From NCBI RefSeq assembly GCF_000687475.1, contig NC_057322.1:1612001-1676000 (forward strand): a DNA stretch of 64,000 bases, in the 5' to 3' direction. Of the stretch, positions 25,356 through 40,556 are shown piece after piece. Below the pieces are notes generated by a model that was not told the origin of the DNA, did not search any database, and worked only from the letters and a program-made list of their open reading frames with translations. Position numbers and translations under genes: made by a program. The number at the start of each line of letters is the position of its first letter. Within the stretch, counting starts at the first letter, position 1. This stretch comes from Ustilaginoidea virens (taxonomy: Eukaryota; Ascomycota; Sordariomycetes; Hypocreales; Clavicipitaceae).

Positions 25356-26188
25356 CGACCGAAAAGGAAAAGGTACATGACAACGGGGGCCGACCTGGCA
25401 CGAAATAATCCGACTCTGCCACATTGCTTTTGGAGTTTTTTATTCTCATCCCCCCCCGGTAACTTGCTGGTGAAAGCTGCCACTCGGAAGAGTCACTCGA
25501 CTCGGGGGGGTCAACTGCCGACGTACACCGACATACACCGACATACACCTACATACCTAGCTGCAGTCGCCGCGTGGGCGGGTTCACGAAGCTGGCTGAG
25601 CGGCAACGGAGGTGACGGGCGAGTTCTGAAATGACGAGGCACCAGACATATTCTGCATCGTGGAGAAATCAGTGTTGCCTCTGAGCGTGCTGCGGCCTGG
25701 CGCTACCGTCACCGCGAATGCGTGTGGAATAAAGGACATGAAACATTAGGCTGCATGTGTGCTGGTGGCCAGTACCAAGCAGTTGGCCGCACAGCAGGTG
25801 TACTGGTAAAGAGCAGCACTGGCACATTTTCACCTAGCAGCAGTTTTCTGTAAAGGCTGATTTGCAGCTGTTTACTTGTTATTCCTGTCCAGGGTTTACC
25901 AGTGAAGGCGGGGATTTCAGCCCAGCGCGGATTATTACCTGCCTCCTGATCTGGGTACCTACCTACCTTAGGTAGGTAGTCAAACGGCGATTTTCCCTTT
26001 GACTACATGCATGTACCCGATCTTTCATCAATGTTATACCGTATACGTACCTATGATGCAGCTGGGCCGGGCAGACGCCAGCAGCGCTGTTCAACTTCCA
26101 GAGGGACAACGGCACGATTGACCGGACAAACGCTGACGTTGACGCGACGCAACGCAACGCAACGCAACGCGACGCCGCGTGCCCCTAG

Positions 26189-26236
26189 TACCCCTGTACC
26201 CCTGTACCCCTGTACCCCTGTACCCACGTACCCCTG
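26189..26236. repeat. 8-bp repeat TACCCCTG
   Basis: Four perfect TACCCCTG units followed by two degenerate ones. Confidence 0.85.
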
Positions 26237-26666
26237 AGGGCCAGGGGCGCAGGTGCCTGCACGGGGGTCCAGGGGAAGCCTGGCCGCGGGAAGTCAACAT
26301 GGAACCAAGCTGCACGACCAGGCCAGGAAGGCCAGTTGGCCACGGCGCCGCGGGTGCACCAGCCACACACCCTGCGCGGATGACAGGCTTGACATGGACT
26401 TTGAAAGGGGAGCAAGCCAGGCAGGCAACCAACCAGTACGTACCGGCAAAAAGTGAAAAACTCCGACGGGCGTGGCTGGTGTTTCTTCACGGCGGCTGCG
26501 TACCTTAGGTACATACCTTAGGTCCCTCTAAGGAGCTAGGTACCTGGTACCGGGTACGAGGGGAAGAGGTGAGACGGGCGGCCAGGGATTGGTGGATCTA
26601 TCTGGTCCCAAGGCAAGTCGATTCGATTCGATTCGCCACTCGCTTCCCGTCGTGCGGTTTTCTCTT

Positions 26667-26705
26667 GTGTGTGTGTGTGTGTGTGTGTGTTTTTTTTTTT
26701 TTTTT
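26667..26705. repeat. (GT)12 followed by poly-T
   Basis: A pure GT dinucleotide run passes directly into about 15 T. Confidence 0.9.
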
Positions 26706-26756
26706 CTCTTGGTCCCCCACCGGCCCTTCGTTTGCCTGCGAGGAAGCAAAGCAGGC

Positions 26757-26795
26757 CTGTGCTGTGCTGTGCTGTGCTGTGCTGTGCTGTGCTGT
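26757..26795. repeat. 5-bp repeat CTGTG
   Basis: Seven tandem CTGTG units. Confidence 0.9.
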
Positions 26796-26975
26796 TGCTG
26801 ATGCCTAGTGCCAGGTGCCACGCCGGCAGGGCCTTTTGTCCCCTCTGCATCGGGACATGCCAGCCAGACACCAGCTCGCCAGCAACCCAACATTGAAGCG
26901 TGCCGCCTGCCCGCCTGCCCTGTCGCCGTCGCCGTCGCCGTCGCCGTCGGCTTGGCTGGCCTTGGTCCCTTTCGC

Positions 26976-27023
26976 CAGCTGCACCAGACGCACCAGCTGC
27001 ACCAGACGCACCAGCTGCACCAG
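26976..27023. repeat. 18-bp tandem CAGCTGCACCAGACGCAC
   Basis: About 2.6 copies head to tail. Confidence 0.8.
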
Positions 27024-27145
27024 TCTCGTTCTCGATACATCAATTGGATCCAGGATCCATCAGTGGCCCCCCCCCCCCCCCCGCCGAATCGTCACCAGTG
27101 ACATTGCGACATTGCGGGAGTGAATCAGCTGTGGGACGCAGTGGC

Positions 27146-27198
27146 AATCCAATCCAGTCCAATCCAGTCCAATCCAATCCAATCCAATCCAATCCAAC
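27146..27198. repeat. 5-bp repeat AATCC
   Basis: AATCC units alternating with AGTCC on the left and pure AATCC on the right. Confidence 0.85.
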
Positions 27199-27696
27199 CC
27201 ACGCCCACGCCGGCTCCGACAGCCCATCCGCCCCATTCCTGGCCCTGACCTTGGCCCTGGATCCAACGACATACCAGACCCCGACCCTCATACCCTCTCT
27301 TCGCTCGCTGTCGCCTGCCCGCCGTGTTGCCGTCAAGTCACCACCATCACCATCATCATCACCATCACCATCACCGCCCAGCAGACGAGACGGCACGCCC
27401 GCGCCGACCATCCGCATCCACGCACCACATCATCTGGGCCGAGGCTTGGTTCGTCACGCTGCGTGCCCCAGACGCCGCAACACCCTCTCTCCCGGGGCCT
27501 TTTCTCTCCCTCTCTCTCTCTTTTGACCTTTTCCAACCCCCCCCCCCCCCCCCCCCCCCCACTTCCCAAACTCTTCCCTTTCTTCTGGCTGCTCCAGCCT
27601 CGATTTGCGCGCCATTGCTCGCCCTCGTCCTCGCCGCCGCCGCCGCCGCCACCGTCGCCGCGTCCTGCCTCTCGGTATGGTCACGCCCCGCGAACA

Positions 27697-29074
27697 ATGG
27701 AAGCTGCGGCGAAGACGGTCGAGGTGCTGTCCAAGCGCATCCTACCAGACAAACCACATCATCTGTCGCTCTCTCCCACCCGGCGCTACTGCCAGCTCCC
27801 GGAAGGCGACGACGCCCGCTCCTCTCGCGGCGCCAAACGCCGCTTCGAGGAATGGCACAACACCCGCCTGCAATACTCCACCTTCCTGTCCGAAGCCGAC
27901 CGCGGCACCCTGTTCACCCGCTCCTACTACGACATGCGCGAGGATCCCTCGGAACCCCTGCCTCGCGACGTAGGCGCCCTCTCCAGGGCCGCCAACGCCG
28001 GCGAGAAGAAGAAGCTGTCCCTGAGCGACTACAGGAACAAGAAGACGGGCGCGCTGCTGCCTGCCTCGGCCTCGCCGCCCGAACCAGAAGCCGCGGCCAA
28101 GAGGAAGGAGAGCGAGCGCGCCGCGCCGGCATCCGTCCCCTCGGCCGCGTGCCGCCCGCCCACGCCCACGCCCACGCCCGTCGACGTCGACGGCGGCAAA
28201 ACGCAACACCAAACGCAACACCCGGGCACGACCCGACGAACCGACCCCCCCAACGGCCCCAAGACGCGCGAGCCAGCGTCCCGCTTGTCCGGCGGCGCCA
28301 AGGCGAAACCGAGTCGCGACCGTGGGCCCGCGGCCGCGGAATCGAGGTGCGCAGAGGTTGCGGGAGCCAAGCAAGCGAGCCGCCAAGCTGACACGATCCC
28401 CAGCAGGCTGCCGCCGAAACCTGCCTCGCTGCCGCTCAAGCCGCCGTCGCCCGCGGGCAAGCGACGTGTGCTCGACGCGGATGATGATCGCCCTTCGAAA
28501 CGCTCCAAACCGGACGACCGGCCACAGCTGCTCAATCGCGACGATGCCCACCGGCGTAAGGACGGCAAACTCCCACCATTGTCGCGTGACCGTGACCGTG
28601 ACCGTGACCGTGACCGTGACCGTGATCGTGATCGTGATCGCGATCGCGATCGAGACCGCGGCGGGCCCCCCGCACCACAGCCGCAACCAGCGCCGCCGCC
28701 GTCGTCGTCAAGGGATGACCGAGGACATTCTGCACACTCATTGACCAACGGGAGGGCCAACCTTAAAGGCTCTGCTCCGCCCGGCCGCAGCACACCCCCT
28801 GCTGGACGGCCGCGAGGCGAAGCTGCTGCCAACGGCGTGCGCCCCAGCTCGGTCAACAGCAACCGGGGGACACCCACGAAAACCGACGCCGCCGCCAAGA
28901 CATTCGTACCACCCCTCCTCTCCCCGTTACACCTCAGCTTCGGTGGCCGGGAAAAGCGATCGCGCGCAGAGGACGACGATGCAATGACGAAAAGGGACAA
29001 GAAGAGGCGGGACGACGCGGGCGATGCTGCCGGCGCCGCCGCGACCAAGCCAAAGAGGCTTGCGGATGCGGCGG

Positions 29075-29106
<32 letters not shown>

Positions 29107-29594
29107 ACCACCACCACCACCACCAAGAGGCAAAAATTGCCCGTGGCCATACCGCCGCTGCTGTCGCCCACGCTGCCTCCAGCTGTCGAGGCCGAGCTGA
29201 GACGCCGCAAGAAGTCGTCGTCGGACTCGTCGGACGAGAAGACAAAGGATGGCCGCGACGCCTTGGGCATCAAGAGGCACCCGGCGGACGACGACGACGA
29301 TATCAACAACGACGACGACGGTGGTGGTGTCGGCGGCGGCGCGGAGGAGGTTGCCAAGCGCGTCAGCAAGCTTGGCCACCGCAGGAGACTGATCATGGTG
29401 CTCAGCGTGCCCAAGAGGCTGCGAGCGTCGTTTGCAAAGATTGTTGCGCGGGCGCCGCCGCCGCCGCCGCCGCCACCGCCGCCCTTGCACAGGAAAAACT
29501 CGCAGAGCCAGTCCGAACGGGAGCAGCAAGACCGGAAACCTTGCCGTGCGGCGGGCAGCGACGACGCCTTGCGACCGCAGCCGCAGCCGCAACG

Positions 29595-29630
<36 letters not shown>

Positions 29631-30245
29631 ACAGCAGCAGCAAGCACCGGCGAGGAAGCGGCCGATGATGGGCGCCGCCGAGGCAGGCGGCCCGTCCGAC
29701 GCGACAGCCGCGAAGCGACCGCGCTCGTCCGACGTCGCCGCGGCCGTCGCCGCCCCCGCCAAACTGGGCACGCCGTCGACGCCGTCCAAAAAGACGACGA
29801 CCATGTCGCGCGTCAGCTCGACCAACTCGGCGGCCCACACGCCCGCCGAGCCGGCCACCTCGACGACGCCCTCGGCCTCAGCCACGGACCGCCGCCCCAA
29901 CGGCGGCAGCGACCCCCCCGCGCCCGCAGGCAAGGCGGACAGGCCCGAGGCGCGGCTGATGAAGGAGAAGGAGGACCTCCTCAAGGCCGTGGGCAAGAAG
30001 CTCAAGCACCAGGCCGACCTGAAGCGCAGCCCCGCCGGCCGCGGCGACGCGCGGGCCCCGGCCGACGCCCACGCCCTCAAGCTCGGCTACGTGCTCAGCC
30101 TGGAGAGCATCATCGCCTTCGTCATGGGCTTCCACGCGCAGAACCTCCACCGCGGCATGCTCAGCAAGACGGGCGACCCGACCGGCTGGAACAGCATGTT
30201 CCCGCTCTTCGAGTTCCTGCAGGGCGAGATGCGCCGCGGCAACGC

Positions 30246-30276
<31 letters not shown>

Positions 30277-30654
30277 GACGCCGACGCGCCCGGCTGCCAC
30301 CAGCCCCTGTACGCCATGCTGCTGCTGCTGCACGCCGTCGCGCTCGACGAGATGCTCAAGTGCTACATCCACCTCGACAGCCCCGGCGCGCACGGCGTCA
30401 CCCTCGACGGCCTGGTGCGCAGCGAGCGCCGGAAGCACCGCCTGTGGCTGCAGGTGCGCGAGGCCAACGCCGCCGTGCGCCCGGCCCGCCTGCGCGTCGA
30501 CGTGCAGCCCTGGTCGACCGTCGACGACATTGCCGACGCCTCGCTGCGCGTCCTGCGCGCCTGGTGCGCCGACCAGGGCGTGGACTGGGTCCAGGAGCAG
30601 GCCCTCCGCGACAGCTGGCCCGTCAAGCCGGCGCGGCCGTCGACCGTCCCGTGA
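27697..30654 (+). CDS. Large low-complexity nuclear protein, possibly AF4/Ebp1-like
   Basis: Single exon, 985 residues, first good ATG at 27697. A conserved-looking N terminus (LSLSPTRRYCQLPEGDD; RRFEEWHNTRLQYSTFLSEA; KKLSLSDYRNKKTG) is followed by about 650 residues of low complexity: a (DR)n run near residues 297-320 from a CGTGAC repeat, poly-Thr, poly-Pro and a 17-residue poly-Gln run near 632-650, with many basic patches. The C-terminal ~200 residues are ordered and helical (KKLKHQAD; LGYVLSLESIIAFVMGFHAQNL; LLLLHAVALDEMLKCYIHLD). That layout, and the KKLKHQAD-type entry to a helical domain, recall AF4-family scaffolds and fission yeast Ebp1 of the ELL-EAF elongation complex. This is a weak, unverified resemblance. 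Confidence 0.75.
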
Positions 30655-32225
30655 GCCGTCCCGGCACAAGCGTCTCGGGGAAGAATAATAAAAGGGGGAA
30701 AAAAAGAAAGGAAGAAGGAAAAAAGAAAGACAGCACGCTGCCTGCTGCGTGATTTTATTCCCACCTCGTCCGTTTTTTCCTTTTTTCTTTTTCTTTTTTT
30801 TTTTTCCTGTACCGTGATATCCCAACCCCCTTGCGCACCAACCTTGCCCCTTTGCTGCCGCTGCTGCTATTATTGCCGCCGCTGCTGCTGCTCTTGCCGA
30901 TGGCGCTGTTGTTTTGTCCCCCTTCTTCCTCCGGCTCGAGGCGTCGGCCCGCATTCACATTCACATAGTACACGCATGTAAAACCCCCAGCTTTCCAGCT
31001 CGCCGTTTTTTTTTTCGCAAAACTCCTCCTTTCTTCTCCTTCCTAATTTTCTCATTTTTTTTTCTATTTTTTGGGTTTTATTTGATCCGTTTGTTCGTTT
31101 GTTTGTTTTGATTGTTTTGATTGTTGGCTGGCTTGGCTTGGCTTGGCTTGTTCTTGTTTTTGGGACCCGCCGTTCTTCCCCTTCGTGAACAAAACGCACC
31201 CGCTCACCACGGAAAACAAATTAAAAAAAAAAAAAAAAATAAGAAATAAAAATTCACGACGCATCAGGTGCGCGCGCCGCGGCCTTTTCAAACGGCCCCG
31301 GCGCCCGGGGACCCGTCAGACGGTCACACGGGGGGGCGCGTGGTTGCTGGCGCGGGTGTCTTGTCTTGTCTTGTCTTGTCGGGTGCGGGGGGGGGGAGGG
31401 AATCCGAGAAGGCGGGAGGGTAGGGGGGGGAGGGGGGTTCGGGTGGGAAATGATACCATGAATCGACAAAGTTATGGATTGCATGCTGCGGATTGCATGC
31501 TGCGGACGACTGTCAAACAACGGCAGGGTTTTTGTCCCGTCGTGCCTTTTTTTTCGCTGGGACGGGGTCGGCAGCCAGGAGCGTCTTTTTGCTGCTCACC
31601 CCGGGAAAACGTTAAACGATAGTTCTCCTTTATCCTTGTACTCTGTAGTCATCGAGATTCGTCCAGCTGCTAGTTCGTGGTAAAACCGCGCATGCATCAG
31701 AGCTGAAAAACCAGCTGTTGGTTGAACCGGCCACGGCTCACAGACACACGCACACGCACATCACAAGCCATTGCGTCAAATCACACGAGAAGCCAAAATG
31801 CCTAGACACACGCAGACACACGCAGACACGCAGACACGCAGACACGCAGACACGCAGACACGCAGACACACCCAAGACTCCATCATTTCCCTGCAAAGCT
31901 ACGTCTACTTCATCGCCGCTTCCTCTTTGCCGTTCCCAGAGGCTCATTTTCGTTTCATCTTCATAACGACGCAGATTCCTCATGGCTTTGTTTTTTTTTT
32001 CTTAATTCATTTTTCAAGAAAAACCCCGGTAATGAATATCGTCTCTTAAGCATCAACTTCCTCGACTCGTTCACTTTGGATATTTTCTGGGTCAATCCTC
32101 GGGAAACAGGCGGCGTCACTTGCTCAGCAGATCCTCCAAACCGGAACCCGGAACCCAAGACACGTGTGCGCACACATGGCTAGCAACGGACGCCTCGCCT
32201 CTTCCGTCGCATAAAAAAGGGGCAT
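30655..32225. other. Convergent 3' region, 1.6 kb
   Basis: Between two converging stop codons. Rich in poly-T/poly-A, with an 8-bp minisatellite (31813-31870). No coding exon seen. Confidence 0.5.
31813..31870. repeat. 8-bp minisatellite CAGACACG
   Basis: About seven copies of CAGACACG or CAGACACACG variants. It is close in sequence to the repeat at 13669-13713. Confidence 0.85.
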
Positions 32226-36164
<3,939 letters not shown>

Positions 36165-37601
36165 TCAGACAAAGGACGCTGTCGTCGTCCACCCATCTTC
36201 ACCATTGCCTGCGACTCGGAATTCAACGCCTTGGCCAAAATATCCAGCGTCTAGCCACGCCTTCATGGTTGCGGTGTCAAAGGGGCCTTGTTGAGCTGCG
36301 GCATCCCGACCGTCTGTCCACCGAAACTCCCACAGCTTGCTTGCATTGCTGGCATCATGGAGGGTTGCTTCATGTTTCTGTCGAGACAATGGCTCAACCC
36401 AATCTTCTCCCGTCTCGCGCCGATACGACCGAATCAACAGCTCGCGATCTTGGTCGTAGACTTCGTCAAAGTCACGGCTGAGCAGTTTGTCAGCTGCGTC
36501 GGTAACGGCGTTAATGTCGTCCTTGACCCGGGCCTGTTCCGGGTCTTCGGCCGCGTCCGTGTCCATTTCCGTGTCTGGAGCGCTCTTGTTCATCTTTTTC
36601 AACTTCCATTTGGGGATTTTTTTGGTCTTTGGCTGAACTTTCCCCAGGCGAGCCAGAGCTTCGAGTGGGGTCTCGGAGGGCTCTAGTCTTGTGATCAGCG
36701 CCTTGAGCAGGTCGGATACCAAGATGTCGGCTTCTTCTAGACGCTGTTTGCGTGCTTCAATAGCTCGTTTCTCGTGTGCCTCTGCTGCCTTCTTCATGTC
36801 CTTTTTGCTCAATCCATCCAACCAGTTGTCGTGGACGGCATCTGGGTCTCCCGCTTTGCGAAGGTAGTTGCCTGCTTGGTCGAACTGACCCTCTTCCATC
36901 TCCGCCTTCAAGTTGAAAGCCTCTATCTTTGGCGCGTTTCGTTTCAGCCCGCCTGCTCCTACTTCTTCATCCAGCCCTTCCTCTTCAGCTGCCAGCTGTG
37001 CCTCTATCTCGTCGTCGTCGCTCTCCTCGTCGTCGAGCCGTATGTGACCACCGCTTCGGCTGTCTTGTTCTTGGCCCATGATTTGCGCAGAATCGAGAAA
37101 TCGAACATCCTTCTTTTTCTTGCCAGACTTGTCAAAGTCGGCATTGTCATCTTCGATTCCCTCCTGGTCGCCGTTCACGCCATCAGTATGATGGCCATCA
37201 AAGGCAAACATGTCGTCCTCGTCCTCGTCCTTCTTTTCGCCTTCACGGTCGGCGATTGACCGGGAAACTGCAGCAGATCCTGCAGCTTCATAGTTATCCA
37301 ATTGGTCGTTGATGTCGACCTTGCCCTTCTTTCGTGCTGCTGCTTTGGCGTTGAAAGTTTCATTGTCCGAGTCGCTGTCATAGCCGTCAAGGTTGACAGC
37401 GCCGCGCTTGGTTGGATTCCTACCTCCAATAACATCTGCCTCCAGTATGGCGTCATCCTCTCTCGAGTCTGGCGCCAATATGGACGGGTTGCGGACGTCA
37501 AACTTGGCATAGGCGTTATCAGCGTTGGCATCATTGTGATGAGTACGAGCAAAGTTCTCGCCATCCCGATTGGGGCGTGCAGCTGAGTGACGCGACGACA
37601 T
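36165..37601 (-). CDS. lin1: Lin1/CD2BP2-type GYF-domain U5 snRNP protein
   Basis: Intronless, 478 residues. In the family it binds Prp6/Prp8 in the U5 snRNP. The order is typical: a charged N terminus with the RNPTKRGAVNLDGYDSD-type motif (about 60-77), an acidic/basic linker, RFLDSAQIMGQEQDSRSGGHIRLDDEE, the helical APKIEAFNLKAEMEEGQFDQAGNY segment followed by DNWLDGLSKKDMKKA, and a C-terminal GYF domain (about 413-478) with WEFRWTD, QQGPFDTATMKAWLDAGYF and VEFRV. The GYF core Trp, Gly-Pro-Phe and Trp are present. Start at 37601 is the first ATG. Divergent from ufd1. Confidence 0.92.
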   Translation of the reverse strand: MSSRHSAARPNRDGENFARTHHNDANADNAYAKFDVRNPSILAPDSREDDAILEADVIGGRNPTKRGAVNLDGYDSDSDNETFNAKAAARKKGKVDINDQLDNYEAAGSAAVSRSIADREGEKKDEDEDDMFAFDGHHTDGVNGDQEGIEDDNADFDKSGKKKKDVRFLDSAQIMGQEQDSRSGGHIRLDDEESDDDEIEAQLAAEEEGLDEEVGAGGLKRNAPKIEAFNLKAEMEEGQFDQAGNYLRKAGDPDAVHDNWLDGLSKKDMKKAAEAHEKRAIEARKQRLEEADILVSDLLKALITRLEPSETPLEALARLGKVQPKTKKIPKWKLKKMNKSAPDTEMDTDAAEDPEQARVKDDINAVTDAADKLLSRDFDEVYDQDRELLIRSYRRETGEDWVEPLSRQKHEATLHDASNASKLWEFRWTDGRDAAAQQGPFDTATMKAWLDAGYFGQGVEFRVAGNGEDGWTTTASFV

Positions 37602-38374
37602 GATGAAAGTCGTCGATTGAACGCCCAGCTATAGATTTGATAATGGGCATCAAAGGACAGAGTGTTTCGGAGGATGGTTGGACTGGACTGTAGTGAAGTG
37701 AGTCTAAAGTCCTGGAGGTTGAGCAAGGAGCTTAGTTGACTAAGGTAGGCACATGTAGCTAGCTGATTGGTCCAGGGGGACCTGGAACCAGCCAGACGTG
37801 ATTTGCGTTTCGTCACTCCGATGCAGAGCTTAAAAATGAGCGGGGGGAAGAGAGAGAGATGACAATCCAGGCTGCCATGGGATTAAAATTCCCTCTGTAC
37901 AGTAGTTCGTGAAGAAACTAGACCTAATATATGTAATAGTATTCTGCCTAAACCATTGAGATCTTCGCCAGTGCGAGGTTCGGCACCTTAGGTGAAAGCT
38001 CTAGGTACCTAGGTACTTACAAGGTGCCCAGTGCCCAGTGCCCAGTGCCCCCACTTCCCACGGCCCAGCCGCCTGCGTGTGATTACTGCGTCATGCGCAG
38101 AGCTGCCTTGAGCGGCCAGTCAACCTACATCTCAACATCGATGCTCTTTACTTTGCAGCTTCAAAGTCATCACTCGCAGCGTCAAGTGCAGACGCATCTC
38201 CGCTCTTCATCCAACGACTCGCCACCTCCTACGCAGAAACACTGGGTAGCCGCTTGGGCGACATCCGAGAAGTGGTAAAAACGTCACTGCCACGCGGCAA
38301 GCAGTCGGCCGCCTCAAACGGATAGGTGTATCCAGAGTCACCAAACTTATAGATATCACGACAGGCCGCTAACC
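37602..38374. promoter_or_regulatory. Divergent promoter lin1/ufd1
   Basis: 773 bp with a TAGGTACCTAGGTAC element at 38001-38016, further related motifs around 37741 and 37985, and three GCCCAGT units at about 38024-38049. The stretch around 38140-38280 has an open frame, but I could not join it to ufd1 in frame, so I treat it as leader. Confidence 0.45.
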
Positions 38375-39658
38375 ATGGTGCTTATGCATTCCTCGATACC
38401 TTCAAATCCGTTCTTCTCCAAGACTGCTAACCATGCTGTCTAGTTTCAACCTGGGTTTGGCGGCGGATTCGATCCGTCCAACCCGGAACATATGTATCTT
38501 ATGGCTCGGGGTCGGAGACCCATCATTCAGCGCTTCGACGAATACTACAGATGCTACCCGGTCGTCATGGCCCCTGGAGCCGAACGACCAGAGCTCAACT
38601 ATGGCTCTAAAATAATCCTTCCTCCGTCAGCACTGGACAAAGTCTCCAAGTTGCATGTTCAGTGGCCGCTCCTGATGGAGATGATCAACGGCGAGAAGGG
38701 GAGGCACTCGCACGCCGGTGTTCTGGAATTCATTGCCGAGGAAGGCAGGGCTTATATTCCGCAGTGGGTTCGTCACAGCTTGCCCCGTTGTTCCGTACCC
38801 GCGAAGCTCACGGGATGAATGGCTAAACCGGGGGTTTGCTAGATGATGGAGACGCTTGGCATGGATGTAGGCGACATGATTCAGATCCGAACGACGTCTC
38901 TTGAGTTGGCGAAAATGGTCAAGCTGCAGCCCCAGTCCGTCAACTTCCTGGAGATTAGCGACCCCAAGGCGGTGCTGGAAAGAGCGTTTCGAAACTTTGC
39001 CACGCTGACAAAAGGCGACGTGTTCAACTTTGAGTACAATGACGAGATATACGAGGTTGCCGTCTTGGATGTGAAGCCCGAGACGGACAAGATGGGTGTC
39101 AGCATGATTGAGACCGACGTGTCGGTCGACTTTGCCCCCCCAGTCGGCTACGTGGAACCGGAGAGGAGGAGCGGTGCCAACACGCCAGGAAGTTCCAGGA
39201 GCGGTGCTGCGGCAGGAGGAGTCCTTCACGGGCAGGGCACCATGGCACAGGCCATCGGCTTCAGCTCCATAGCGCCGTCAGTCACCAGCAAGCCGACAAA
39301 CTTCCTCGGCGAGGGACAGCGTCTGGTGAAGAAGGGGAGCAAGACCTCGACACCGAAGCCAGCCACACCTGCACCTGCGGAGACCGCCCCCGCAGCTGCC
39401 AAGAGCCGAACTGGAGCGCCAGCAGCGCTTCGCCTGGCGCCGAATAAGCTGTTCTTTGGCTACGAGTACAAGCCCCTCAAAACCACGGCGGAGAAGGAAC
39501 AGGAAGAAGCTCAGAATAAGCGACCGCGTTTCGCTGGCCAGGGTCAGAGCCTCCGCGGCGCAAATAAAAGGAAGGGCGAAGCTGACGACAAGTCGAAATC
39601 CCCGGAGAAGAAGGGCTCAGGCGAAGGCCACAGACTTGACGGCCGGCCTCCGAGGTAA
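38375..39658 (+). CDS. ufd1: Ufd1, Cdc48 cofactor for ubiquitinated substrates
   Basis: With Npl4 it recruits ubiquitinated proteins to Cdc48 for ER-associated and nuclear degradation. Exons: 38375-38377 (the ATG alone), 38444-38767 and 38843-39658; 380 residues. The N-terminal double-psi barrel spans about residues 15-205: QRFDEYYRCYPVVMAPG, LPPSALDKVSKLHVQWP, HAGVLEFIAEEGRAYIPQW, then SDPKAVLERAFRNFATLTKGDVFNF and SVDFAPPVGYVEP. The C-terminal part is disordered, with FLGEGQRLVKKG and RFAGQGQSLRG, which look like SHP-box-type Cdc48-binding motifs. The ATG-only first exon is inferred from branch point CTAAC, acceptor TCTAG and an in-frame stop upstream of FQPGF. Confidence 0.9.
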
Positions 39659-40556
39659 AGTGATTTTTGGGGGGGGGGCTTTGATACTTTGCGGCGTTTG
39701 GGTTTGACGAGGTAGGTCGGATGGATCTTTTGCAGTAGCACTGGACCGGGTCTCATAAATACTCCCTTTCTTTCTTTTTTTTTACGCGCCGGAAGCATGT
39801 TGAATAGCTAGGATGACGGGGAAATCTTGACATTTGCTCACTGCCTTGCAATTCCCACACATGTAGCCGGTGTAGGACCCAGGTCAACAAGACTTTGCTG
39901 CACGGGATGGCAAGCCACACTGCTTACCCCAACGAGTTGAAAAGAAGAAACAAAAGAGGATGCTTTTTTTCGCCAACAGTGCATAGCTCGGACGCCCAGA
40001 CTCATGTGTTTTGCGGAAGTAGGTAGGACAAAGACGAGGTGGAATCCAGAGGCAGCCGTGGGAATACGTCCGAGAGCGTCGCTTCCACGAGAAACCGCAT
40101 GGGCCATGGCAAGTCTGCCGCGCGGCTGCTACGAGACTGGGAAAAGGGCAGCTCACACCAGGTATGAGCAGGAGAGCCGGCCAGCGGCAGCGGTCGGTAC
40201 GCGGCATGGCGTAGGCATTCGCGCTGGCGCGAAACTGCTCAGCAAGGCGGCGCGACGGAGGTTACGTCGCAGTGCGCGTCATGCGCGTATTCGGCTTCAC
40301 GGTGGCTTTGCATTGCAGGGGCAAACGAGCTCTTGGAGAAGCGTCTTTGGTTTCACGCATGTATCTGTAACTGATTGGTCTAATAGTAGCACCGTCCTGC
40401 CAATGACTTCATTCTCTTCTAGCAAAACAGTGAGGACGGGTAGGTTCTGCTGCCCAGTCGACATTCAGCGATTGACCGATCGCATTTGGGTCTGAAGTAG
40501 ATGGGTTAGAGCGGAGCGAGGGCGGAGAGAGGGCGGAGAGAGGACAGACATGCCGG
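39659..40556. other. Intergenic between ufd1 and the Myb-like cluster
   Basis: About 0.9 kb between converging genes. No supported coding exon. It marks the left border of the Myb-like cluster. Confidence 0.5.

Larger units (their letters stand above)
25356..27696. other. Microsatellite-rich intergenic region, 2.3 kb
   Basis: No coding exon seen. It is packed with short tandem repeats (listed separately), two clusters of TAGGTAC elements (25954-25980, 26501-26560), CT-rich tracts and a 24-C run at 27537-27560. The right part must contain the promoter and leader of the gene at 27697. Confidence 0.5.

Noticed and set aside
27463..27696. Upstream extension of the 27697 gene
   Set aside because: The frame is open upstream but begins without ATG and encodes poly-Pro from a 24-C run; it is better read as the leader.
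31201..31240. Telomere-like or transposon poly-A tails
   Set aside because: Many A/T runs occur, but none is joined to target-site duplications, reverse-transcriptase fragments or telomeric hexamers.
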